DNA from: Terriglobia bacterium
GTDB lineage: Bacteria > Acidobacteriota > Terriglobia > UBA7540
Assembly (NCBI GenBank): GCA_020073545.1
Contig: JAIQEZ010000003.1
Span: 1-64,000, forward strand
Length of the DNA: 64,000 bases
Direction: 5' to 3'
Of the stretch, positions 53,217 to 62,397 are shown piece after piece; the stretch's first letter is position 1, and each line of letters begins with the position of its first letter. Made by a program: the position numbers and the translations under genes. The notes under the pieces are model-generated. The model saw only the letters and a list, made by a program, of their open reading frames with translations, was not told the origin of the DNA and did no database searches.

Positions 53217-54995
53217 CTAGTAAGGAATTTCGACGGTGCGATTCAGGCCGGAGATTTGGCCGCTCTCGGAATCCCGGACCACGGCGCGCACCAGGTAAGT
53301 CCCCGGTTTGACGTCGAAGTGGGTTTTGAGCGTGATGCCGGTTTGCATGTATCTCGCCAGATTCGCGTCTCGCAAGCGCAACTGGAGAAGCTTCTCCTGA
53401 CCCGTCACCAAGTGGCCATCGCGGTCAAACAGGGCCGTCACGAAAGTCAGGTTGTCGAGGTTGCGATCCTCTTGCTTGCGGAAATGTACCTGGCGTAAAT
53501 CCAGGCGCGTCAAGACGGCGAGTTGCGCGTCGGACTGGCTCTTCATAAAGAACTGAGTGTGGACTTCGATGGGCAGTTCATGCGTCTCGTCCTGGGAAAA
53601 GACCGCCTCCTCAATCTCTTGCTTTTCCCGCACGGTGGGATCATCCGCTTTCCTGGGAGCGTAGTAGCCCCGGCGCGCCTGCAGTGTGAGGCCCAGTCGT
53701 GAAACCAGCTTGACCTTGATCGGGTGGAAGACGCCGTCGAGTTTCAGGTTTTGCGGTGAGAAAGCCAGAACGTAATACACATCTGGAAGCGCCGCAGCCC
53801 GACGGAAACCCGCCTCGAGGTCATTACTGTTTTGGAAGGAAATGCCGCCCGTATCGAGGGCGAGGGCCTCCATGCCAGCGCTCTCCAGCTTGGCACTAAA
53901 ACTCAACATTTGGGTCTTTCGTCCTATCACTTCGGGCCGGTTCGTGTTGGCGACCCTAGCCTGCGAGGCGTCCGGCACCCCGGGGTCGGGGTACAGGCCG
54001 CGGGCATCCAGGGAGTTGAGGACGACGTTTGCGCGCAGGGCGCGATCGATGATTTCGCCGAGTTCGATGTGAAGGGCTTCGGTCAGGAATCCACTGGAGA
54101 CGATCACCACGCTGCGCTGGCCGGGAAGGGAACTCATGTGGCGTACGAGGGATTCGATCCCCCGCAACGCCGCACGCGACTCCGTTTCGGCCATGGAGTT
54201 GGCACCGGTGGCGTAAGCCTGCGCCGCGCTTTGAGCCTGTTGGAGGGAGCGTGGGTCACCGCCGAATTCGCAATCCCAGATTTCCTTCGTCGCAACATCC
54301 AGTGCATCGGGGTCGTGCTGTTCGACGATCAGGTACGCCTCATAGGGCAGAATAGCCGCGCAGGAGAGATCCTTTCCGGTGATCGGACGGGGACGAAGCT
54401 GGAAGAGCGCCTGATGCAGCTTGGCGAGGTCATCAGTGAAGTCCACTTGGTTCTGGCCGGAGGCCGTGAATAGTCCCACGCGATCTCCGGTTTGGAGTGA
54501 AGCCGTCAGATAGTGGTCCGCAGCGTCCCTGGCGCGCACCAAGTTCTCGAAGGTCGTATGCACGTCGTCGACGTACAGACCCAGGAAGCGGCGGGCAGCG
54601 GAGGGCGAGATCTCGGTCTCCTCGGCGGCTTCCAATTCGGCTGGGGGTTTCTTCTCTGCCGGTTTCTCGGCGGGCTTGGGAGCCGGCTTCTCCACCGAGA
54701 AGTGCGAGATGGTTTGGGGTTTGCCGCGGTCGAAAAGCTGAAAATCCTCCTTGCGGAGGTTGTCAAGCGCCGCGCCCTTCGCATCCCGCACGACCACGCG
54801 GACCAACACCAGGTTGCGCTCGACCTGGAGCTTGAAGGTGGGCTCCACGTCGCGCGTGGAAATCTCCTCGGCGCTCTCCTTTTGGGCCTTCAGTGTCCAG
54901 GGTGCCTGGAACGCGCAGGCGGCTAGAAGGACGGCCAACAGTCTCAAAGGCGATGCAGGTCCCGCCCGACGCGCGAGGCTAAACGAAGACAACAT
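53217..54995 (-). CDS. secreted VWFA-related domain protein, paralogue
   Basis: The 592-residue protein starts at ATG 54995, where LRLLAVLLAACAFQAPWTLK gives a signal; longer frames upstream lack one. FKLQVERNLVLVRVVVRDAK and FLGLYVDDVHTTFENLVRAR show the VWFA-related fold with a modified metal site. QRSVVIVSSGFLTEALHIEL follows, then a C-terminal beta domain. It has no glycine-rich linker, unlike its downstream partner. The pair forms a likely operon. Confidence 0.87.
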   Translation of the reverse strand: MLSSFSLARRAGPASPLRLLAVLLAACAFQAPWTLKAQKESAEEISTRDVEPTFKLQVERNLVLVRVVVRDAKGAALDNLRKEDFQLFDRGKPQTISHFSVEKPAPKPAEKPAEKKPPAELEAAEETEISPSAARRFLGLYVDDVHTTFENLVRARDAADHYLTASLQTGDRVGLFTASGQNQVDFTDDLAKLHQALFQLRPRPITGKDLSCAAILPYEAYLIVEQHDPDALDVATKEIWDCEFGGDPRSLQQAQSAAQAYATGANSMAETESRAALRGIESLVRHMSSLPGQRSVVIVSSGFLTEALHIELGEIIDRALRANVVLNSLDARGLYPDPGVPDASQARVANTNRPEVIGRKTQMLSFSAKLESAGMEALALDTGGISFQNSNDLEAGFRRAAALPDVYYVLAFSPQNLKLDGVFHPIKVKLVSRLGLTLQARRGYYAPRKADDPTVREKQEIEEAVFSQDETHELPIEVHTQFFMKSQSDAQLAVLTRLDLRQVHFRKQEDRNLDNLTFVTALFDRDGHLVTGQEKLLQLRLRDANLARYMQTGITLKTHFDVKPGTYLVRAVVRDSESGQISGLNRTVEIPY

Positions 54996-55470
54996 AAATC
55001 CTGGCCCGGTGTAATCGAACGTAGGGACCCTTCCCTTCGCCGCACGCAGAGAGCCAGCGCATGCAGGTCGATGCCTACCGGGTCGTGATCTTAGTTTCCG
55101 GCTCAGGGAGTTCAATGTCAAGCACAAGGAAGCTGGAGGGTGGAGCAGCCTGTGGCCGTCTGCCCCTCGCGAGGCCCGGTATCGGGACAAACGCCAGTCA
55201 GATGGTTCCGGCCGCTGCGCAGGGAATCGCAGTGGGCTGCTCTGGCGGATGCGACAAAGCTTGATTTGAGGCGCCCAATCTGCAATGCTTCAACGCAGTT
55301 GTAAGTCGCCCGTCGCGCCGGGGATTTGCGCCTGTTCTGGGTCTCGGTGCTGAGCAGATTGGGATTCGGAAGCAACGGACCACGGACGATGGACAACGGA
55401 CAACGGACACCGGACAACGGGAGAGCCGATATCTGATCGCTCTCCAAAGCTTTTTTCCCGAGGTCTCACC
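54996..55470. other. intergenic region with heptamer array, no gene
   Basis: The stretch holds the divergent promoters of the VWFA operon and the ubiD gene. No gene is visible; long minus-strand frames over it are shadows. Confidence 0.45.
55377..55425. repeat. degenerate heptamer array (7 units)
   Basis: Units are ggaccac, ggacgat, ggacaac, ggacaac, ggacacc, ggacaac, gggagag, in exact register, ending about 45 bp before the ubiD start. Confidence 0.78.
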
Positions 55471-56952
55471 GTGGCCTACCAAGACTTGCGCGACTTCCTT
55501 GCCCGGCTGGAGCGGGCGGGCGAGCTCAAGCGCGTATCCGCCGAAGTCGACGTCGATCTCGAAATCACCGAAATCACTGACCGCGTCTCGAAAGCCGGCG
55601 GGCCGGCGCTGCTGTTTGAAAGGCCTCGCTCCGCGAGCGACGGGGTGAGCTACGCGCTGCCGCTGCTCATCAACCTGCTGGGGACGCGACGGCGCGTGGA
55701 ACTCGCGCTCGAAGTCGGCTCGCTCGAAGACGTGGCGCGGCGCATCGAGGATTTGCTGGACATGCAGCCACCCGAAGGCTTCTTCGACAAAGTCAAGCTG
55801 CTTCCCAGACTTTCCGAACTCGGGTCGTTCTTCCCCAAGAACGTGCGGAGCGGCCCGGTGAAGGAAGTGATCGAGCGGGAGAACTTCTCGCTGGCACGCC
55901 TGCCGGTAATGAAATGCTGGCCGCAGGATGGCGGCCGGTTTATTACCTTCCCTCTGGTGATCACGCGCAGCCCCAAGAACGGCCGTCGCAATGTGGGTTG
56001 TTATCGCATGCAGGTGTATGACGAGCGCACCACCGGAATGCACTGGCAGGTTCACAAAGGCGGGGCGGAACACTTCCGTTGGCTGGCGCGGGAAGGGAAG
56101 AGTCGCCGCATGGACGTGGCCGTGGCGTTGGGCGCGGACCCCGTCACGATGCTCTCCGGCGTGCTGCCACTGCCCCAAGACCTGGATGAATTTCTCTTCG
56201 CGGGCTTCCTGCGCCAGGACCCGGTGGAGCTGGTGAAATGCGAGACCGTAGACTTGGAAGTCCCCGCCCACGCCGAAATCGTGCTGGAAGGTTACGTGGA
56301 TCTTGACGACATCCGCCCGGAAGGGCCGTTCGGTGACCACACGGGATACTACTCACTCCAAGACAAGTTTCCGGCGTTTCACCTCACCTGCATTTCGCGG
56401 CGACGCGACCCGATCTATGTTTCCACCGTCGTCGGGCGCCCGCCCATGGAAGACTATTGGATGGGCTACGCGGTGGAACGATTGTTCCTACCCCTGATGC
56501 GTAAACAGATGCCGGAAGTTGTGGACGTGCATATGCCCGCCGAAGGTGTGTTTCATAATTTGCTGATTGTGTCAATTCGCAAGAGCTATCCGGGTCATGC
56601 GCGAAAAGTGATGCACGCCATCTGGGGTATGCCGGGAGCCATGTTCACGAAATGCCTCGTGGTCGTGGATCACGACGTCAACGTTCACGACTCCGGCGAA
56701 GTCGCCTGGAAGGCCCTGAACCACATCGACCCCGAACGCGATATCCAATTCACGCTGGGGCCCGTGGACCAGCTTGAACACGCTTCGCGCCTGCCGAACT
56801 TCGGCTCCAAGATGGGCGTGGACGCCACGCGCAAGTGGCCTTCCGAAGGCTTCACGCGGCCCTGGCCGGATGAAATTGTCATGGACCCGGAAGTAAGAAA
56901 GAAAGTGGATGCCCTCTGGCCGGGCCTGGGTCTGAAACTTTCAGCGGACTGA
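55471..56952 (+). CDS. UbiD family decarboxylase
   Basis: The 493-residue protein matches the UbiD family, prenylated-FMN-dependent (de)carboxylases of aromatic and alpha,beta-unsaturated acids. The start is GTG 55471 within a poor ribosome-binding context. MKCWPQDGGRFITFPLVITR, NVGCYRMQVYDERTTGMHWQ and DDIRPEGPFGDHTGYYSLQD (metal and catalytic acid region) are family motifs; WGMPGAMFTKCLVVVDHDVN follows. Length is typical (about 490). No ubiX gene is nearby. It may act in ubiquinone/menaquinone synthesis or in aromatic acid breakdown. Confidence 0.92.
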   Translation: MAYQDLRDFLARLERAGELKRVSAEVDVDLEITEITDRVSKAGGPALLFERPRSASDGVSYALPLLINLLGTRRRVELALEVGSLEDVARRIEDLLDMQPPEGFFDKVKLLPRLSELGSFFPKNVRSGPVKEVIERENFSLARLPVMKCWPQDGGRFITFPLVITRSPKNGRRNVGCYRMQVYDERTTGMHWQVHKGGAEHFRWLAREGKSRRMDVAVALGADPVTMLSGVLPLPQDLDEFLFAGFLRQDPVELVKCETVDLEVPAHAEIVLEGYVDLDDIRPEGPFGDHTGYYSLQDKFPAFHLTCISRRRDPIYVSTVVGRPPMEDYWMGYAVERLFLPLMRKQMPEVVDVHMPAEGVFHNLLIVSIRKSYPGHARKVMHAIWGMPGAMFTKCLVVVDHDVNVHDSGEVAWKALNHIDPERDIQFTLGPVDQLEHASRLPNFGSKMGVDATRKWPSEGFTRPWPDEIVMDPEVRKKVDALWPGLGLKLSAD

Positions 56953-57153
56953 TACGAAAGCATTAAGAGATGTTACGCCTGCGCACCGGCAATCGTGACC
57001 CCCTCACCCGCCCTCGTCCCTCGGGCACCCTCTGTCGCCGCGGCGACCGAGGGCTGTGAACGTAGTTTGGGGCAAGCTGATGTTGCTGCGTTCATATTAG
57101 TTCGGCCCGCACCGGAGCATGTTCTGGCCCGATCGCAGGACGAGGGGCGGGCA

Positions 57154-57870
57154 TCACGCGCTGGGTTTGTAGATGGAATTCAAAAGTCCGAGCAGCACGA
57201 AGGCGTTGGGGACGTGGTGCAGCCCCCACCCGGTCGTGCGTTTTTCCCCGGTGCGCCAGATATAAAAGTTACCCTGCTGGATGGCGTAGCTGGAAACCTG
57301 GTCCCAGGGAATTCCCTTGTAGCCGAAAAGCTTCTTGACCTCGATACCGCCAGCCCGGCTCACACGGATGGCGCCAAAATCCAGATCCTCTCCATTATTG
57401 TACCAGTCTGCGATCTTCCGGTAGAGCGCCGGATAGGTCAGTTCGATGAGCTTCTGTCCGAGTTGGGCCGGGTGTTCGATGCGGTTCCCGACGCGGATCT
57501 TCTTCCCCTCGGCGTCAACCAGCCTGTAGAGGTAGTACGTCCCGACGGGAATGAAATTGATGCTCCGCTTGATAGCTTCGTAGTAGAAGCGCTCCACCGC
57601 CTCCCAACGCATTTCCTTCTCGCTGATCAGCGACCGATATGAGATGCCGTCGTTGTGAAGAGAGACCCGGAGGGACCTGAGCGAGAGGAAAAAGAAAACC
57701 ATCAGGGCGAGGAGCGCCAGGGTGAAGATCTTGACGGCAATGTCTGGGATAGCTTTTTCCAGGGAGGTGAAGGCGGCATAGACGAGCGCGGCTGCTCCTA
57801 GCCCCAGGATTGCCACCAAGGCCATGACAATCTTGTTGCCTCTGAATGTCTCCAGTTCAGGTCCCAGCAT
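57154..57870 (-). CDS. hypothetical membrane protein (DUF6585-like)
   Basis: The 238-residue protein has two adjacent membrane helices (IVMALVAILGLGAAALVYAA and VKIFTLALLALMVFFFLSL). A PH-like beta-domain follows: LRVSLHNDGISYRSLISEKE, WEAVERFYYEAIKRS and FGYKGIPWDQVSSYAIQQGN. It resembles DUF6585-type proteins, but I am not certain. GGGGGAG is placed well before the ATG. The gene stands alone; the 201 bp before it (to ubiD) holds nothing clear. Confidence 0.72.
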   Translation of the reverse strand: MLGPELETFRGNKIVMALVAILGLGAAALVYAAFTSLEKAIPDIAVKIFTLALLALMVFFFLSLRSLRVSLHNDGISYRSLISEKEMRWEAVERFYYEAIKRSINFIPVGTYYLYRLVDAEGKKIRVGNRIEHPAQLGQKLIELTYPALYRKIADWYNNGEDLDFGAIRVSRAGGIEVKKLFGYKGIPWDQVSSYAIQQGNFYIWRTGEKRTTGWGLHHVPNAFVLLGLLNSIYKPSA

Positions 57871-58315
57871 GGAAGGTCTCCCCCTGTCGAAGGCTCAATC
57901 CACTCGACGTGCCACCTCTCCTTGAAACTCGCGTGAGCCTAGCACCGCGCGCGGAGAGGGTCAAGAGGCGCAGGCGGCTGAAAAGCACTTCGTCATCGCG
58001 AAGGCGTTCTCTGCGCGTGAGGCGGCCCGGCTCTCAGTTCACCTTGCCGGAACCTGGAAGCGTGCGTCAGAAATAGTAGGCGGCAATTGACTAGGGGAGC
58101 AGATGATCGCGCCGAGGAAGCCAAAAGGTAAAATGCCTGATCGTCCTCGCTGGCTGGAGGCCTCGGATGGTCCGCTCTTCGCCTCACTATCGACGGATCG
58201 GGGTTATACTGCTCGACGTGACTGCGCACCGCGCGCGGACTGCGCGGACCGTTGAACTGGCAGTTTTTGCTGCTTTCCTGCCACCTGCGGTGTCTGAGTT
58301 TGAGGAGGAAGCGCC
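57871..58315. other. 445-bp intergenic region
   Basis: Divergent space between the hypothetical membrane protein and the aminotransferase. No gene, tRNA or recognised repeat was found. Confidence 0.4.
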
Positions 58316-59629
58316 ATGCTCACTCGCGAGCGCCGGTCGGATTACAGCTCGAAACTCTACGAGCAGGCTTGTCGCGTCATTCCCGGCGGCGTGAACAGCG
58401 CCGTCCGTAACCTCATGCCGCCCCTCGTCATCAAGCGCGCGGAGGGCGCAACGCTGTGGGACGCCGACGGCAATGAGTATCTGGACTTTCATGGTGCGTT
58501 CGGTCCGCCGCTGCTCGGCCACAATCATCCCGGGGTCAGGCGCCGGGTGATCGAAGCTCTGCAGGACGGCTGGCTGCCTGGAGTCGGCGTCACGGAACTG
58601 GAAATTCAAGTAGCCCGCAAGATCACCCAACATGTCCCCTCGGCGGAGAAGGTGCTGCTCTGCAATACCGGGTCAGAGGCAACCTTGCACGCTCTGCGTG
58701 TGGCTCGCGCGGTCACGGGCCGCAAGAAGATCATCAAGTTTCAGGGTTGCTATCACGGGGTTCATGATTACGTTCTACGGAATGTGGCGAGCCCCGCGGA
58801 TCGTGTGGGGAAGCTCGATCCGGGCTCGGCGGGAATGCTCCCGGAAGCTCTCGAAAATACGCTGGTCTGCGAGTTCAACCACTTCGAGCAAGTGGAGACG
58901 ACACTCCACGAGCAGCGCGGGCAGGTAGCCGCGATCATCATCGAGCCCCTTGCCCACAACGTGGGGTGCATCCTTCCGCGCCCCGGCTTTCTCGAAGGCT
59001 TGCGGCAGCTTTGCACTGCTCACGGGGCGATCCTGATCTTCGACGAGGTCATCACCGGTTTTCGTCATCACCTGGGCGGCTACCAGAAAATCTGCGGAGT
59101 GATGCCGGACTTGACGACGCTCGCCAAAGCTATGGCCAATGGTTTCCCGCTGGCCGCAGTGTGCGGGAAGGCAGAGATCATGGACCACTTCAATACCCGG
59201 CCAGGTGGCGACACCTTCTTCGGCGGAACCTTCAACGGCAACGCCGTGGGGTGTGCCGCGGCGCTTGCCACGCTGGAGACGCTGGAGCGCGAACCCGTTC
59301 ACGAATACTTGTTCCAACTGGGGGAGCGGGTGCGCAAAGGATTGACCGAAATCCACAAGCGACTGGGCATCCCGGCCACCGTGGCAGGTTTTGGGTCCAT
59401 ATTTACGACTTACTTTATGGAAGGTCCTATTGAGAGTTACAGCGATTTGTTGAGGAATGACGCCGGGCTCTTCGTCGATTATCGACGACGCCTGTTGGAT
59501 CGCGGCATTTTCGAGATGCCGGCTAACCTCAAGCGCTGCCATTTGAGCTTCGCGCACACGGAGGAGCATATCGACCGCCTGCTCGAGGCTTCAGAGGAAG
59601 TGCTCAAAGAGATCGTCCGGCGCCCGTAG
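58316..59629 (+). CDS. class III aminotransferase, glutamate-1-semialdehyde aminomutase-like
   Basis: The 437-residue PLP enzyme follows GAGGAGGAAG. VIPGGVNSAVRNLMPPLVIK and FDEVITGFRHHLGGYQ are HemL-like, as are TGSEATLHALRVARAVTGR and YHGVHDY. The Schiff-base lysine is K271 in LTTLAKAMANGFPLAAVCG. The HemL gatekeeper region differs (GGTFNGNAVGC instead of GTLSGNPLA), so this may be a paralogue with a different substrate. A true hemL lies at the start of the window. Confidence 0.88.
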   Translation: MLTRERRSDYSSKLYEQACRVIPGGVNSAVRNLMPPLVIKRAEGATLWDADGNEYLDFHGAFGPPLLGHNHPGVRRRVIEALQDGWLPGVGVTELEIQVARKITQHVPSAEKVLLCNTGSEATLHALRVARAVTGRKKIIKFQGCYHGVHDYVLRNVASPADRVGKLDPGSAGMLPEALENTLVCEFNHFEQVETTLHEQRGQVAAIIIEPLAHNVGCILPRPGFLEGLRQLCTAHGAILIFDEVITGFRHHLGGYQKICGVMPDLTTLAKAMANGFPLAAVCGKAEIMDHFNTRPGGDTFFGGTFNGNAVGCAAALATLETLEREPVHEYLFQLGERVRKGLTEIHKRLGIPATVAGFGSIFTTYFMEGPIESYSDLLRNDAGLFVDYRRRLLDRGIFEMPANLKRCHLSFAHTEEHIDRLLEASEEVLKEIVRRP

Positions 59630-59775
59630 GGCGTTGGAACAAGGCGGGTCCACAGGAATACTGGTTCGCCCGCATTCGCTGAGTTGATCAATCTGCTGGC
59701 AGTATCTGGAAAAACGTGGATTTCGCGAGCGCTCCCAAGCGCACGCCGCTTCGGCAGGGCGGACCTAATCGGGGA

Positions 59776-60027
59776 TTACAGAATCCTTGCGGCAAGCCAG
59801 AACGTGGCGACAACCAATATTGCCGAAAGGACGAGAATAACGATGTCTTCCTTCTCGAGTTGCCCCACCCGCTTGTACCCCGGGTCGGAAATGCCGCCCA
59901 CCGCGGTCAAGGGGGCCTGTGCGTCGGGGTCGTGCTGGTGCTGGCCAGTTCCAGAATAGTCAGGCATCACCGCATGCTCGCTTCCTTCCTGGATAGACGT
60001 ATTCCGTGTGATTTGAATTACAGGCAT
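59776..60027 (-). CDS. small tail-anchored membrane protein
   Basis: The 83-residue frame ends in KEDIVILVLSAILVVATFWL plus AARIL, a single C-terminal membrane helix. The middle is polar and His/Asp-rich (DYSGTGQHQHDPDAQAPL). Two starts are possible: ATG 60027 (GGAAG nine bases upstream) or ATG 59967. No family was recognised. It is a plausible small membrane protein with unknown partner. Confidence 0.6.
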   Translation of the reverse strand: MPVIQITRNTSIQEGSEHAVMPDYSGTGQHQHDPDAQAPLTAVGGISDPGYKRVGQLEKEDIVILVLSAILVVATFWLAARIL

Positions 60028-60240
60028 GAAGACGGGCTTCCAGGGTGCTTCTGGGACTCACGGGCGTGCCGGGTGATTCCCACAGGGTGTCCGACTTTCT
60101 GGAAGCGCGCCCCTCTGGCCCCAACCAGACAATAAGTTGCAGGGAGAAAAATCGTTCTAAGCGAGGCCACTGGAACAGTAGTCGCTGGGAAGGCGTCGGG
60201 GGCTAAGTCAGGTTTTCAGCTATACGGACTTTTCTGAGGT

Positions 60241-60274
60241 TGGTCGGGGCGCGGGGATTTGGACCGCGGAACCT
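60241..60274. repeat. degenerate copy of the tRNA-Pro 3' end
   Basis: TGGTCGGGGCGC plus diverged sequence resembles 60339-60372, the 3' end of tRNA-Pro including CCA, about 29 of 34 positions matching. It is 98 bp from the gene, in direct orientation. The rest of 60028-60338 has no gene. Confidence 0.6.
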
Positions 60275-60338
60275 TCCTGATCCAGGATCGGGACGCGCTG
60301 GCATGCTGGGCACAGCAAGCCGGCTGTTATGGAGAGAA

Positions 60339-60415
60339 TGGTCGGGGCGCGCGGATTCGAACCGCGGACCTCTTGCGCCCAAGGCAAGCGCGCTACCAGG
60401 CTGCGCCACGCCCCG
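60339..60415 (-). tRNA. tRNA-Pro (TGG anticodon)
   Basis: CGGGGCG (60409-60415) pairs with CGCCCCG (60343-60349); discriminator A and CCA are encoded. The anticodon loop CTTGGGC in stem CTTGC/GCAAG gives TGG. The D-arm and T-loop GTTCGAATC are intact. Confidence 0.94.
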
Positions 60416-60477
60416 CATGGGTCTCAGGGATCATTCTGCCAAGCTTGGCGGATTGTGTCCAGCCTGTTTCGGAGCTG

Positions 60478-62112
60478 TCACGGGTTGTCGGCGCGATCAG
60501 TCGTTGGGGGCTTCAGTCCGCGCTCACGCCGCAACTGATGGTCGCGGCCTGCCAGTGCGACCTTGTACTGCTCGAGCAAGTCGAACTCCTCAGCGGAAGT
60601 CAGTACTTCCATCTGCAGTTTTTCCCACTCGCGCGGCAGACTTTTCATCACCGGCATCTGGTTCCGCTTCCGGTAGAAGCAGTAGTAACCCAGGCAAAGC
60701 AGCACCCAGGAGGGTCCGGCAATGCGGCCGATGGCGTGCGTCGCGATGACCGTGAAGAAGATGGTGCTTACGCCCAGCAGTCCCAGGAAACCGAGCAGCG
60801 GTATTTCGACGACGCGTTCGCCTTTCCTCCAGGGCAGATTGAGCGGCACCTTGTAAGGCCGGGGTGTATACGGGTCGAGGAAGCGCAAGCGAATGAGCGA
60901 GATGAATACCAGAATGTAACCGAGCGTCGCGCCGAAGGCGTACATGTTGCCGAGCGTGCCGAGGAGCTGCGGAGTCAATCCGGAAAGCATCACTGCCAGC
61001 GCGCCCGCGGCCGAAAAGAATATGATCGTGCGCACCGGGGTGTGGTACCGATGGTGAACGGCTTTGAACCAGGGACTGATCAGGCCGAGTTGGGACATGG
61101 AGAACGTCAGTCGCGAGGCGCTCATGATCCCCGAGTTCGCTGAAATCGCCAGGATCGTCATGCCCAGAAACGCCGCGAAGGGGCCGGCGATAAATCCCAA
61201 GATGGGGATGTTATGCGCCAGCAAGGCCACGGGATCGTCCATGTGAATCTCGAACTCTTTCCAGGGCAAAACACCCAGCGCCAGGTTCGAGAAGGCTACG
61301 GCAAAGATGAAGACCGTGAAGATCAGCGTGAGGCTCGTGCGCGGAATGATAGTCGCCGGCCGCCGCGTTTCCTGCGCCGCCTGCGAGATCGACTCGAGCC
61401 CCACGAACGAAATAATAGCCAGCGAAAAGCCGTAAGCAAATTGCTTCAGCGAAACGGTGTGCATGGCCGCGCGCCACTGGCTGGCCAGCAGTTCCGGTTT
61501 CCACGCCGCGCAGAAGCCGAAGATGATAATGCCGCTTTCCGTAATGATATCGATGGCGCCCAGGATTTCGTTGAACAATGACGATTCGCGGATGCCGCGA
61601 ATATTCAGCCACACCAGGAAGCCAATGAGTAGGATGGCCTCGACGACATTGTAGGGTTTGTAGAGTGAAAACAATCCCAGATTCCAAACCGGGCTCGGAA
61701 ACTCGTGGTGAAAGATGAAAGGGTAGAAGAAATTCAGGTACCCCACCGAGGCGACTGCAAAAAGCGCGATGTCGATGGTATAGTCCAGCAGCAGCGCCAC
61801 GCCTGCGACATATCCCCAGAAATCGCCAAGACCACGCAGCGCATAGTACTGCCCGCCGCCCGCCACGGGATAGGCCGATGCCAGCTCCGTGTAGGCCAGG
61901 CCGATCATGATGTACACCAGGCCCGCGGCAGCAAACGCCATGCTGGCGGCGCCCTGCGCGGCGGCAATCACCAAGCCCAGCGCCGTGTAAATATCCGCGC
62001 CGACGTCCGCATAACCCCACATGAACGAACCCCACACCGTCACATCGCGGCGCAGTTCGACTTCATGGGAAGGCTTGACGGAAGAATCCGCAGGAATGGA
62101 AGCACTGGCCAT
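60478..62112 (-). CDS. APC-family amino acid permease
   Basis: The 544-residue transporter has about 12 membrane helices. SFMWGYADVGADIYTALGLV carries the family's unwound helix-1 glycine motif region. AYTELASAYPVAGGGQYYAL and FVGLESISQAAQETRRPATI are APC signatures. The C-terminal tail (LPREWEKLQMEVLTSAEEFD) is cytosolic. The substrate is not predictable; amino acid or polyamine uptake is likely. It is divergent from the kinase gene across 285 bp. Confidence 0.92.
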   Translation of the reverse strand: MASASIPADSSVKPSHEVELRRDVTVWGSFMWGYADVGADIYTALGLVIAAAQGAASMAFAAAGLVYIMIGLAYTELASAYPVAGGGQYYALRGLGDFWGYVAGVALLLDYTIDIALFAVASVGYLNFFYPFIFHHEFPSPVWNLGLFSLYKPYNVVEAILLIGFLVWLNIRGIRESSLFNEILGAIDIITESGIIIFGFCAAWKPELLASQWRAAMHTVSLKQFAYGFSLAIISFVGLESISQAAQETRRPATIIPRTSLTLIFTVFIFAVAFSNLALGVLPWKEFEIHMDDPVALLAHNIPILGFIAGPFAAFLGMTILAISANSGIMSASRLTFSMSQLGLISPWFKAVHHRYHTPVRTIIFFSAAGALAVMLSGLTPQLLGTLGNMYAFGATLGYILVFISLIRLRFLDPYTPRPYKVPLNLPWRKGERVVEIPLLGFLGLLGVSTIFFTVIATHAIGRIAGPSWVLLCLGYYCFYRKRNQMPVMKSLPREWEKLQMEVLTSAEEFDLLEQYKVALAGRDHQLRRERGLKPPTTDRADNP

Positions 62113-62397
62113 AATTCGTGAACGAAGGCGATCTTAGCCCGGCTATACCGCTTCGCAGGTGGAACTTAAAGCCCTCATGATGCGCTGCGTCCCCCAGCCT
62201 GTCAAGCCTTCGCCGCTGCTGGTGCGAAGAGCGCTGCCGATGGGTGAACATCGTCGCAGCCGGCGGTGAGGCGCCCCTCTTTTGCGGCTTCGAGGTTCCT
62301 CCTGGCCGGGCCCGCAGGTTGCTGTGCGAGAAAGGGTCTGGGTTTGCTATCCCGAGTGTCGTGATATACACTGGGCGCATTACGCCGGATTCCAGCC

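Noticed and set aside
55198..56340. 380-codon open frame antisense to ubiD
   Set aside because: Shadow frame; the plus-strand UbiD protein is full length and conserved.
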